Source of the DNA: Heliopora coerulea
Lineage: Eukaryota > Cnidaria > Anthozoa > Scleralcyonacea > Helioporidae
NCBI GenBank assembly: GCA_030142905.1
Contig: JASJOG010000193.1
Location: 559,010 to 623,009 of the forward strand
Direction: 5' to 3'
Length of the DNA: 64,000 bases
Position numbers and translations under genes: made by a program. Below are positions 10,561-20,231 of the stretch, piece after piece. Below the pieces are notes generated by a model, which was not told the origin of the DNA, searched no databases, and worked only from the letters and a program-made list of their open reading frames with translations. How positions within the stretch are numbered: position 1 is the stretch's first letter; each line of letters begins with the position of its first letter.

Positions 10561-11201
10561 ATATATAGTTCCATTAAGGTTGACCCGAAATGTGTTTTAT
10601 TATTGTTTGTTGTTACATCAAAGCATAATTTGTTGTAAACACCCTTATTTATTGGTATTTTACTCTCATTGTCTGTATAGTGACTGACCAAACCTTTTAA
10701 TGAGTCTTTTATTGTGATTGGAAGAGCCAACATCGCTGCACTACGTTTGCCATTATTATCAGTATATTACTCGTATGATCGACAGCATCACAGTTAATTT
10801 GAATGTATCTTAATTTCAATATTTTTACTAGTTTTCGAAGCCCTGGAATTGATTGTTGTGTTATTGTCAAAACCAAGAAGTTCTCCAAATCTCTTCAACT
10901 GTAGATTGGCATCAGTTGTTACAGTACAAGTATTATTGTGTTCCTTAACATTAATCATTAAATTGCGATTGAGTGCCTCTAATTTCTTTTTAATTAAATA
11001 AAAAATCCAATATCCTGGCTCAAATTTTACAGTTGTGGAACCATATAAAACTGTGTCATTATAACCAGAAAAAACATTGTTGTAATTCCAATATATGGAT
11101 GCTGTTTTTACATAAATATATGAATCTTGAATTAGAATTAATGACTCATCAAGATTAAGTTCTTTGCTATCGCCTTCTATAAACACGGTAATTTTCTTCA
11201 T
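10561..11201 (-). pseudogene. Element A penton-like or minor capsid protein, frameshifted
   Basis: An open frame of 135 residues starts at 11201 (MKKITVFIEGDSKELNLDES). A second piece in another frame runs to about 10565 and includes INKGVYNKLCFDVTTNN. The break lies around 10755-10797. The sequence is rich in predicted beta strands (alternating hydrophobic/polar) and contains a GELLGF motif. The penton-like proteins of elements B and C have a comparable Gly-Phe motif. Its place upstream of the integrase matches minor capsid genes of Polinton-like elements. Assignment is by layout and character, so moderate to low. Confidence 0.45.
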
Positions 11202-11284
11202 TGATTGTATAATATATAGTATATTATATATGGACCAAATTTTAAAAAAAGGCTATGGAAAATGCTAAAAAGAAAAGAGCATAA

Positions 11285-11985
11285 ATGCGGGCTGATCTTA
11301 GTAAATTCAATTTCAAAGTAGACAATCAGGTTGGAACAGTTGGGTTAACTGCTATATATTTCAAGAATCTGGATGTTTTAAGCACAGATATAACAAGCAA
11401 CACAGTCCTTAATGATCAATCAATCACTAAATACCATTATTCTAACAAACGTCATAATGCTTTCCCAAAAATATGGAAAATAGGTGGGACAGTACAGGTA
11501 TTACCAAAGGGTAGAAGACGTGGGTTTTTACAGAGAAGAGTACTATTGGGATAATTTCCCTTTTGAATATGTATTACCTCACCCAATAAACCAATTCAAA
11601 GTATATGTAAATAACACAGACTATTTCATGAGTAATCTTCCTCCACTAAATATAACAAAAAACAATGCTGAGTGGAATCTTAAAGAGTTTTATTTTCAAT
11701 TTTTAGTAGGAATATGGATAGCAACTTATGCATCAGGTATATCTTTAGAACACTTAACTGTCAAACCAGATGTCGCTAATCAAATTACATCACTTGTGAG
11801 ATTTCATTTATACTTTACAGTTATAAGAATAATGTGAGAATTTGGAACAATGCCAGAAAACGGAATTCAGTACATAATGAATAAATATAAGGCTAATTTT
11901 CTAAAAGATCATATCCTTAAGTGGACATATAAGAGAAAGCAAATTCCAAAAACCAAGGCCATCTTTCAACTTAAGATTTAAGTTA
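11285..11985 (+). pseudogene. Element A unknown plus-strand protein, frameshifted
   Basis: Two overlapping plus-strand frames (11285-11554 and 11484-11837), with further readable sequence to about 11985, form one decayed gene. The second part reads DNFPFEYVLPHPINQFKVYV. It is divergent from the penton-like gene, with about 80 bases between start codons. That stretch holds TATATAGTATATTATATATG (11213-11232), a possible shared promoter region. No known family recognised. It could be a fibre or accessory protein, but nothing in the sequence proves this. Confidence 0.4.
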
Positions 11986-11989
11986 ACAA

Positions 11990-12800
11990 AAGATGAAAAC
12001 TGTGAAATGGTGATATTTTGCTTTTATTGCAAAATAATCTTCAGACCAAGTGAACTAACATAAGAGAACCTAAGGTTTATATATACATGAGAAAAGTTGT
12101 TACATAATTGAGGGAATGCCTACTCTATTTACAAATGATTGATGTGTCAGTAAGTGACAAGTGTTGACACCTCAGGATGAAATGTCAAGATGTCGATATA
12201 TAAATTATGGATAAACTAAAAGGAACTAAATAGAGTGAGAGTTCTTTGCTAGCTTTAAGACCAGAGTTTAATTGTAGTTTAAGATACTTAATATGTAGAG
12301 CTTCCATAAATAAAAGTTGATTAGGATTAGCGGTAACCGTGAAAAGGCCTCTATACAAAAATTTGGACCAATCACAGGCCGTATCAATTATTGAAAGTTA
12401 ATCAGGTGGCTGGGTTGCAGATTATAGCATGGGGGGAAAGATGAAAAAATTTCTATTGTCCCTTATACGGGTAGGATCGGATTGCAAAAAGCACTCCAAA
12501 CACTCAGAGTGGAGTGGGAACTCGAAATATGGCAGGCTCATACGAGTGAGTCTGAAATATCATTGAAAAAAGCAAAGACACGTTGCCAAACGTTGAGGAT
12601 GAGTAACCCTAGAGTTGATAAGCATTGTGGCATCGTTTTCAAGATTGCTTTGCCAGCATTTTACATCAAAATGTTCCTGGCAACATTAGGAATCCTGTAC
12701 GATACTTTTCTTAAACTTTACCATTGAGTTTGGACTAAGGCAACACATGTTCTTCATTGCACCACGTGATTGACATTTTGATTGTTTTCAGAGTTAATTA
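11990..12800. other. Spacer between elements A and B, no gene
   Basis: The 81-codon frame at 12482-12727 has no recognisable motif and base composition unlike the neighbours. T/G richness typical of element B begins near 12.8 kb, so I place the left edge of B there. No terminal inverted repeat could be confirmed. Confidence 0.45.
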
Positions 12801-13260
12801 ATTCATGGATGTGCATAGTCGAGTGGTGCTGACACTAATGTATTCATGAAACTCTGGTTTGTGTGGATGTGCGTAATGAGTCAAGTGGTGGAGTGAGAGG
12901 ATATGGATATTTCATTTGATCATTTGCATTTTGGGGATTTTTGTCTGAATCGACATTGAATTTCTTTGATTTGTAAGTGAATGTTGGTACATTTAGATGT
13001 TTATCAAAAGTAGTTTGACTAAGTTGAGAAAATATTTGTATCAATGGTTGGAGTGTGATTTAATGTTTTATGTAAAAAAGTATTGTCGAAATATGTTGTA
13101 AAGATGTTGACAGGTGAGGTGCGAAATGTTATTTTGCCAAAAATTATAAAGTCAGTGATTTAATAGGATATCACAAAGTATTGTCGAGGGGACATTTGAC
13201 AATGTTGAAGCAAGATGTACGAATGATGAACACATAATACAAGAAGAAGAACAAAATATT

Positions 13261-14937
13261 TTAACAAAAATTGTTTATACAGTGTTTGCTGTGAGTAATA
13301 ATTCTAGAAAAAATCGCTAATATACTATTGTAAGTGTTTTCTGATTCACATTGTTTTATCATAGAATAACATAGTTTGGATAAAGCTGTTCTGTATAGAT
13401 TGAGGTAGGTTTGTAAGTGTTCTGTTTCTGATATGTTGCATGCAAGATCAGCTGCAGTGTTGATGTTGTAAAGTCCTTGTGGTTGGGAATTGAGAAACAA
13501 GGAAAAGTTGATGGCAATAGTGAATTGATGAATAAATGATTGTCGATCCACCCTCCCACTAACAAATATTTCACTTTATACAATGATATCAGTTCATTTA
13601 AAATTTGAAGTGGTAGTATATTGTTTATCTTGTAGTAATGGTATTTTGTGAATTTTAGTGATTGAAATGGTTCTATAATATTTTTCAATGTTCTTAAAAA
13701 GTATATGTCGTTCCTTTCAAAGTTGTTGAAGCTTGAATTCTTGACCAATAGGAATGATGACATGTTTATACAACTTTGGTACAGATGACTTGATAGGAAG
13801 TTTTTTTTAGGTAAAATGTCTATTTGTCTTTTTCTGGAGGTGACAGTGCCAAACATTTGGGTTGGAGTTGTAGATCTTGTTTCATTTTCTTAGTTGTTGG
13901 TAGGAATGTTTGGGTTGAATGAGACGTCAGCAATATAAATTGATCAGGAGTTATGGTTTGGTGAATTTTTTATGTTGGGGTACTGTGGTTGTGCAGAGTT
14001 TGGAATTGTGAAGTTGTCGACAGTGGATTGAAGTTGAGAAAGGGTATCTGCTTGCAGGATTGTTGTGATGTTATTGCTGTTGATAGGTTTAGTGGTAGGT
14101 TGTTCCTGAATTGCTGTTGTTATTGAATTTGAAGTTGCAATTCTGGAGCAAAATTTGATGTCCAAGATGTCATGATATGTTCAGTCGAAGTCAAGGCTTC
14201 TGGTAGGAGTTGCTGTAACTCTGCAAGGGACACTTGGGTGTCAAAAGTGGTTGACTCCATGAGGTTTCTGGTTGTTGTTAGCAGATTTGGCTGAGAATTT
14301 GTAGGTTTTGAATGTCAATAAGTGAAGTGCTGGTGAGATTGTTATGAATGTTAAATATTGTTGTTGTATCTAATGGTTTTGAATGATCGCATTTCAATGT
14401 ATAAGATAAGCATGATTAGATGGAGTCCAATGCGTAATGATAGGTTGTGTGTTGAAAAATGTACAGTAGGGATGGTATTAGTAAGTCGTATTTGAATGAT
14501 ACATGATATTTACCATTGTACCATGGTGTGTTAATGCGGTTGATGAATAATTTCAACAGTTTGGGTAATTTGTCATGTTTAATATAGAAAAAGCTTTTGG
14601 TCTCTGCAACCAGTATAATGGTAATGAATAAATTCCATGTTGTGGTTTCTTTTAGCTCACATTTTAAATGCTGTACTTTTTCAATTTGGTGAGGTAGATA
14701 TAGGCCATGGTGTTGTTGATGTTGCATGATCTATGTTTGGTATTGTTGTCTTGTGTGATGATAAATGAGTCGAGCAAACCATTTGATGCTTGATTTTAAG
14801 AAGTCGAATCCTTGGTTTGTTGCTTGTGAGAATTCTTTATAAACATTACAGCATTTGGGCATGTTGGAAATATTTATTTTTTTAGGGGATAGTACAACAG
14901 GAGCAGATATATATGGATTTGACATGCTGATTTTCAA
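13261..14937 (-). pseudogene. Element B conserved unknown protein 1, broken
   Basis: Same family as the protein at 44023-45592 in element C. N-terminal pieces are 14937-14731 and 14727-14416 (containing LVAETKSFFYIKHDKL). A low-complexity Ser/Thr/Asn/Gln-rich middle follows at about 13944-14400. The C-terminal piece at 13856-13261 contains RKRQIDILPKKN and LRTLKNI. Stops or frameshifts lie at 14730, near 14410, 14180 and 13930. The shared order (structured N-part, polar linker, structured C-part) in both elements argues for a real gene of roughly 490 residues. No catalytic motif is seen and no family is recognised. It lies at the extreme left of the element, away from virion genes, so an accessory or regulatory role is plausible. 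Confidence 0.6.
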
Positions 14938-15183
14938 AAAAGAATTGTCAAGTTAAGTAGTTGTGAATATTAATGGTGATGTTTGAGTGATGTGAAGGTT
15001 GATGAGATGTATTCAAATTTTGTTCTTGTGGGATGGTTATATATTGTTTTGTAGAGTTGGAAATTGATCAGTTGTGAAATTTATTTGGATATAAAGCTTT
15101 GTAAGTGAAATTGAGCAGTTGGAAAGCAGATTGGAGTTGATTTTTGAGAAGTTTTTGGAGTAAGGAAAGACATAGTGCAATTT

Positions 15184-15365
15184 GATTGTGAAAGAACGCA
15201 TTGGAAAGTCAGCGATTCTTGATTTTCATCTTGCTGAATTGGGAGTTGAACAAAACGGAGAAGGTAATTTGATTGTGAAAAGAATTGAAAGTTGATGTAT
15301 ATTTGATATTGGTGTTTGTAAGTTGTGCATGTAGAGCAACCTTGTTCTGTGGTGAAGGAGAGTAC
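15184..15365 (+). pseudogene. Element B remnant matching the 45.8-kb plus-strand ORF of element C
   Basis: A short plus-strand stretch includes ALESQRFLIFILLNWELNKT. It resembles MESQCPLVTILSNEENDKTT at the start of the corresponding ORF in element C and lies in the same place, just upstream of the receptor-like gene. In-frame stops follow. The opposite-strand frame 15081-15566 is longer, so strand choice is uncertain. Confidence 0.3.
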
Positions 15366-15372
15366 ATCATAC

Positions 15373-15788
15373 ATGTTAATCGTACACTTTATTGTGTGGA
15401 TTGTCTTGATTGCCTTGATTGACCTCCAGGATTGCACCCAAAATTTGATTGTGTTGGAGTTGTTATATATAATGCCAGTACCGATTCTGAATGGGATTTT
15501 TGCCAAACTGGCTATTATAAAGTCAGTCATGGATATGATGCTTGTTTGGAATGTAAAAAATGTCAAAATGGCTTATATTTGAAGAAATGTGAGGTCGATC
15601 AGAATTCTGTATGCAATTTTAAGACAATGGAATTTATTATGACTGCTGATGCATATATTGATAAACGATCGATGAGACAATTTATTATTGTTATATCGGT
15701 GTGTTTGATTATTACATGTACTTTTGTGTTATATGTATTTTCTGATTTTTTTAAGAAACTGAAAGCAGTAATTGTGAAAATTCTGTAA
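15373..15788 (+). pseudogene. Element B TNF-receptor-like type I membrane protein, frameshifted
   Basis: The likely start is the ATG at 15373-15375, giving a hydrophobic signal-peptide-like lead (MLIVHFIVWIVLIALI). A frameshift near 15430 moves to the frame of the ectodomain. There the cysteine spacing matches a TNF-receptor Cys-rich domain: CQTGYY, then CLECKKC, then a Cys before EVDQNSVC. One transmembrane segment follows (FIIVISVCLIITCTFVLYVF, about residues 85-104 of the second frame), then a short basic tail. It converges on the SET gene at 15794. Captured receptor-like genes are known in large DNA viruses, where they can act as decoys. A role here is inference. Element C has a counterpart at 46092-46485 with the same layout. 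Confidence 0.65.
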
Positions 15789-15793
15789 TTTTA

Positions 15794-16312
15794 TTATTTA
15801 GTATGATTTGACCAATAGTGTTTACCATAGAAATTGAACAATTCTGTATGTGGTTTGATTTGTTTGAGTGTTTCTCCTATTGGAATAAATTTTTGTCCAG
15901 ATTTTCTTGCAATGCTTTCTATACCTATGTTCGTTTTGGATTTGGAACGTATATCATTGGCATACCTTAAGGGTCCATCTGTCAATCAATTGGCATTTAT
16001 ACATCTATCTGCATCTTTCATACCCTTCCAAATTGCATTGGGAGGGGTATATCCTTTACATTTTCTTTCCAGTTGTTTGTTTGTTGTTCATCTACCAGTG
16101 TATCTTCCAAGTTTATGATATCACTTGAAGGGAAGTTTGTAACTGAATGATCCAAGTCCTGCATTTGGTATGGTGGATGGTTTGATTATTAAGTTGTTTT
16201 GATATGCCAAGTGAATCCAACATTTATTTGTTATCATTGTCCTGTTTTTACATCTGTTTCCATCTTGTGTTCTGCTTATGCATCTTTGTTTCCTTCTGAG
16301 GAATTTGAATAT
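15794..16312 (-). pseudogene. Element B SET-domain methyltransferase-like gene, broken
   Basis: The N-terminal Cys/His stretch (CKNRT then KCWIHL, about 16225-16270) may bind zinc. A SET start motif STIPNAGLG (about 16150-16180) follows. The central motif region reads DGPLRYAND (about 15960-15985), corresponding to the RxxNHxCxPN block of SET enzymes. The end has TELFNFYGKHYW (about 15805-15840), the ELxxxYG catalytic-Tyr region. In-frame stops lie near 16120, 16095 and 15985. SET enzymes methylate lysines, mostly on histones. The gene is convergent with the receptor-like gene, as in element C. Family call is strong because four SET landmarks occur in order in both elements. Confidence 0.7.
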
Positions 16313-16442
16313 GATTTCAATTATATGTTTTTATTCCAATATATGAATCTCCAAGTTTCCTGATAATATTTATTATGGAACTTATTTTGACATTTATGTA
16401 ATCTGGTAGATCTTTTTGATGCTTGGAAATTTATTCTGGTGT

Positions 16443-16655
16443 TTAAGGAAATACATTGAAAGGGTCAGCAGATGTTATTCCAAAGTGGTATAATGCTTCC
16501 TGAAATAAAGTTGTTGAGAATAGGTAATATTCATCATTGTCATTGAAGGTTGCTGTGACTGTGGGTTTTGATTCTGTTGGTGATATTTTGTAAATTTCAA
16601 TTATTATAAACATGTCAGATTGTTTGCCAACAAGCTCGTCACTGATGCATTGCAA
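16443..16655 (-). CDS. Element B small conserved unknown protein 2
   Basis: A 70-residue frame with SDMFIIIEIYKISPTES, LFQEALYHFGIT and DPFNVF near its end. It matches the protein at 47162-47458 of element C in sequence (FQEAIHHFAMT, DPSHIF) and in position, directly upstream of the SET gene on the same strand. Compared with C, the N-terminal start differs and the C-terminal extension with its hydrophobic segment is missing, so this copy may be truncated. Nothing in it suggests an enzyme; a small interaction or membrane protein is possible. Function unknown. Confidence 0.5.
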   Translation of the reverse strand: MQCISDELVGKQSDMFIIIEIYKISPTESKPTVTATFNDNDEYYLFSTTLFQEALYHFGITSADPFNVFP

Positions 16656-16659
16656 CTGT

Positions 16660-17096
16660 CAGATTTTGATTAAATCAAATGATATATTTCAAATACAGGG
16701 TGAGATGTGAAATTATGTATTTATATTTTTTTGTTGGTGGGCAATTCCAGGCCAAAGTAAACTTATCACAAAAAAGATCATTTGCAATTTTGACCAAAAT
16801 TTTGTGAAAAAATGTATGCAGGGGTGCTATATTTTTACAAAATAATGTTATTTCCCTCAAAATTACATTTTATAGAGAGTTAGCAGCACTAAAAAAGCAG
16901 GCATATTTTACCTGGCACCTGAACAGCAAATTATGATTTATGTCAATCTAAAATATTTTTCATTCTTTTAACTATATGCCAGTAAAAAGTGCTTTTATAT
17001 CACCAATATGATTGTGTCTGATGAAGAATAGTTTTTAAAGCTTTCAAAAACACCCAGTCCAACATTGATTCTTAAACAGATGTGAGTATAATTTCC
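16660..17096. other. A/T-rich stretch without recognised gene
   Basis: The minus-strand frame 16675-16860 shows no motif. The left edge of the following transposon probably lies in this stretch, but no inverted repeat matching its right side was found. Confidence 0.4.
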
Positions 17097-19927
17097 TGTA
17101 ACGTCTGTCACAAGGAAAAATGAAAAGTTCCCTTTTTGTCAAAATTATTCCACAAATTTATTCTTTCTGACATATATTCTTTCTTTGTATAAATGTAAAC
17201 ATAAATGCATTATCAGATTCTGAAATATTTTAAATAAAGCCTGGAAAATTGCAAATGTTTCCTGTAACATCTGTCACGGGTAATGTCTGTCACAATTTTT
17301 AAATGCCACAACAGAACACATAAATAAGTATTTATTACATTGAAATCACCTATTTTACACCAAGTATTGTCTCTATTACTTGCAATGGCGCTGGCTATTA
17401 GTTTGCGGCTCCAAAAATCATAAGCTTCGAAAATTTTACATTTTCATCTTACGACGTTCAACGTGCTTGGATTATTTTGAACTACAAAAATATTTTCGTT
17501 GAGAAAATGCCTCAGACGGCAGCTCAAAGGCAAGCAAAAAGAAGACAGAAATTAAAAGACAATGGACAGTATGAAGAATACAAGAAAAAAAACGCACTGC
17601 AAAAACAAGAGCAATGACTTGCCCAAAAGAGGAAGGAAACTAGGCTTCCCACCGAAGAACAGCTTAAGCTTCAAAATGAGCGGAGAAAGAAGACACGAGA
17701 AAGAGTAGCTAGACATAGGGCACTCAAAAAACAACCAACAACACCAACTGCTCCCTCTCCAGCATCTCCTGAATGCAAAAGTGCTCAAGCATTGGGAAGA
17801 GCTCTTGCCCAAGCTACCTCAGACACCAAGGCGACTTCATGCTGTTTATCAAAAGCTTGCAGAGCGCTTTCCAGTCCACCCGGCTATACCATCAAGCCCA
17901 GACACCACCCCAAAGCCTTCTTCTCATAATAAATTATCTGATGTGGCAATTGAAACAGTTACCAACTTTTATGAGCAAGATGATATTAGCCACCAAGCCC
18001 CTGGTAGAAAGGATGTTGTGGTTATTTGTGACAGCAATGGTGAAAAAAGAAAAACACAAGCTCATCACCTCACCTCCTCAATCAATGAAGTATATGAAAT
18101 GTTCAAGGATGCACATCCTGATGTTAAGGTTGGAAAAAGCAAGTTCGTTGAACTGAGACCAAAACATGTTTGCCTTTGAAAGTATCGTGAGAACTTTATC
18201 CTGGCAGTCAATGCACTCCACAAAGTATATGATACTTTTCCACCATATCAACATGAACTCGTAGAGAAATTCATGTGTGGAGCAGCTTCTGAGGATTGTT
18301 GGTTGAATCGTTGCGAGAAATGCAAAGTTGTTTGCAAAAACTATTCTTTTGAAGTCCCAAACTGCTGTCTGGTATGAATGGAGAAAGGATGAAAGCAGCT
18401 CCCTGAATAAAGTAGAAAAGGAAGGCTTAACTGATGATCTGATCATCCACATCTGTTCAATGCTTCCCAGGTTCTTGGAACATTGCTATGTCAAGAAAAA
18501 CCAGGCTAAAAGTTACAATGAAGAAAGAAATATGGTTGGTAGCCAAGATTTCAATCCTTCTCATGCTTTGATGTAAGTTGATTTCTCAGAGAACTATACA
18601 TGCATGTACCAAGATGAGATACAAAGTGCTCACTGGCAACAAAGTCAAGTCAGCCTCTTCATAGCAGCCATTTGGTTTGAGGGAAAGATTCATGCAACCA
18701 TATTGGCATCTGACAACTTGATTCATGGAGAAGAAACTATTGGTCCATACATTGACTACCTTCTCTCCACCTTCCCCAGATCAATCAAGACAGTTTCCCT
18801 GTGCCCATCCTCACAATTTAAGAATAAATTTATTGTCAGCCTGATACCAGTGCTTGAGAAAAAGTATGACATCTCCATTCGTTGGAATTATTTTGCAACA
18901 TCACATGGTAAAGGGCCTGTTGATGGAATTGGTGGATCTGTGAAGAGGCAAGTGTGGAATGCTGTCAGATCCATGAAAGCTTTGGTTAATGATGCCTTGT
19001 CCTTCTGTTCAACTGCCAAACAAGTTTCAAATGTACATGTGGTGCATATCAACAATGATATCATTGATTCTGCCAATTCAAAGTTGGATACATCAAGATT
19101 GTTTGATGATACCCCAGCAATCAAAGGTATACCTGAACTTTTCCAATTAACCAAGACAGCCAAAGAGTCTTCAGCCTTAGTCAATGACAACGTTTCTGGT
19201 ATCAAAGTGTCAAGTTGGTGTGTTGTGAAGTATGATGGGATACACTTCCCTGGAGAAGTATGAGCAATAGAAGGTGATGACTATGAAATTTCTGTTATGG
19301 TCAGAGCAGGTAACTGTTGGAAGTGGCCTTCTAGAGAGGATAAGATCTTTTACCACAAAGATCAAATGCAGAAGTTACACCCACCAATATTGGTTAATTC
19401 GCGGGAACATTACAGTTTTAGTGACTTTATCTGATGTTTTATATTATCTGGAATTTAACATTTAGTGAGGTTTAGAGATTGATTGTTGACTGTTTTAAAT
19501 CATAAAATATACTATTGTTTAAGTCACCATCTCAGTAACATCTGTCACGTAATGTCTGTCACATAGGTTTCGACCCCTATACCTCCTTTAATGTAATGTT
19601 TGGTCAAAATTTATTGAAATTATGTTAATTTGACTTCTAATGAAATGTATTATAGGTCTGTTGTTGTCATATCTCCATTAATGTGAAGACAAATTAATCA
19701 GTAAAAATAGTAATTAAATGGTGTGTACAATTTGTGTAACATCTGTCACACTTGTTTTAATGTCATTTGCTGGTGACATAAGTGAAGTATGGGGATAACC
19801 ATTGTTTATGTGTGACACTTGGGCCAATTGCAGCACAAATTCAAAAAAATCTAGTTTAGATATAATTCAGAAAAAAGATACGAGAGCAATTTGTTTCAAA
19901 ATATTCTGTGAATGTAACATCTGTCAC
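17097..19927 (+). mobile_element. DNA transposon with repeated GTAAC(A/G)TCTGTCAC motifs, inserted in element B
   Basis: Bounds are set by the outermost copies of a 14-bp motif GTAACATCTGTCAC and close variants. Copies lie near 17098, 17264, 17280, 19535, 19549, 19736 and 19914. All are in the same orientation on both sides of the transposase gene. Base composition is balanced, unlike the T/G-rich element around it. The corresponding place in element C, just left of the polymerase, has no insertion. True ends and target duplication were not identified. Confidence 0.65.
17507..19462 (+). pseudogene. Transposase-like protein of the 17-20 kb transposon, broken
   Basis: Starts at ATG 17507 with a basic, coiled N-terminal part (MPQTAAQRQAKRRQKLKD). 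The middle part includes HQAPGRKDVVVICD (about residues 70-85 of the 17781 frame) and a Cys cluster (CWLNRCEKCKVVCK, about 18297-18342). The catalytic-looking core reads VDFSENYTCMYQDEIQSAHW (about 18579-18638) and later FATSHGKGPVDGIGG (about 18890-18935). Stops or frameshifts lie near 17616, 17775, 18180, 18360, 18576 and 19263. I recognise this as a widespread family in fish and invertebrate genomes but cannot name the superfamily. Conserved acidic residues suit a DDE/D-type nuclease. Confidence 0.7.
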
Positions 19928-19929
19928 CA

Positions 19930-20231
19930 TGGAATTACCCTGGTTGGATTAACAACATGAATAAATTACTTTGAAGAATTCTATTTGACTGGAAATGATG
20001 TGTGTGATGGATCATCAGAAGAAAGTGAAGTGCTGTATATTGTTTTTGCTATCTTATAGGGCAATTGTTGGTGAGAATTCATCAATGTGTTGATAGGTAT
20101 ATATATGTGATAATAAAATGTTGTGATATTTTTTTGAAGGTGCTTGAGTTGTGTGATTGGATTGAAATCGGAACGAATACAGTTGCATTATAAGTCAGAG
20201 ATTTGAAGAACGTCAATGTAATGCAAGACCT
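19930..20231. other. T/G-rich leader of the element B polymerase, no separate gene
   Basis: Element B composition resumes here. It may include the upstream region or lost N-terminus of the polymerase gene. No independent ORF. Confidence 0.4.

Noticed and set aside
15081..15566. 161-codon minus-strand ORF in element B
   Set aside because: It overlaps the plus-strand Cys-rich receptor-like gene, whose counterpart and architecture recur in element C. The minus frame has no motif and its length reflects T/G-rich composition.
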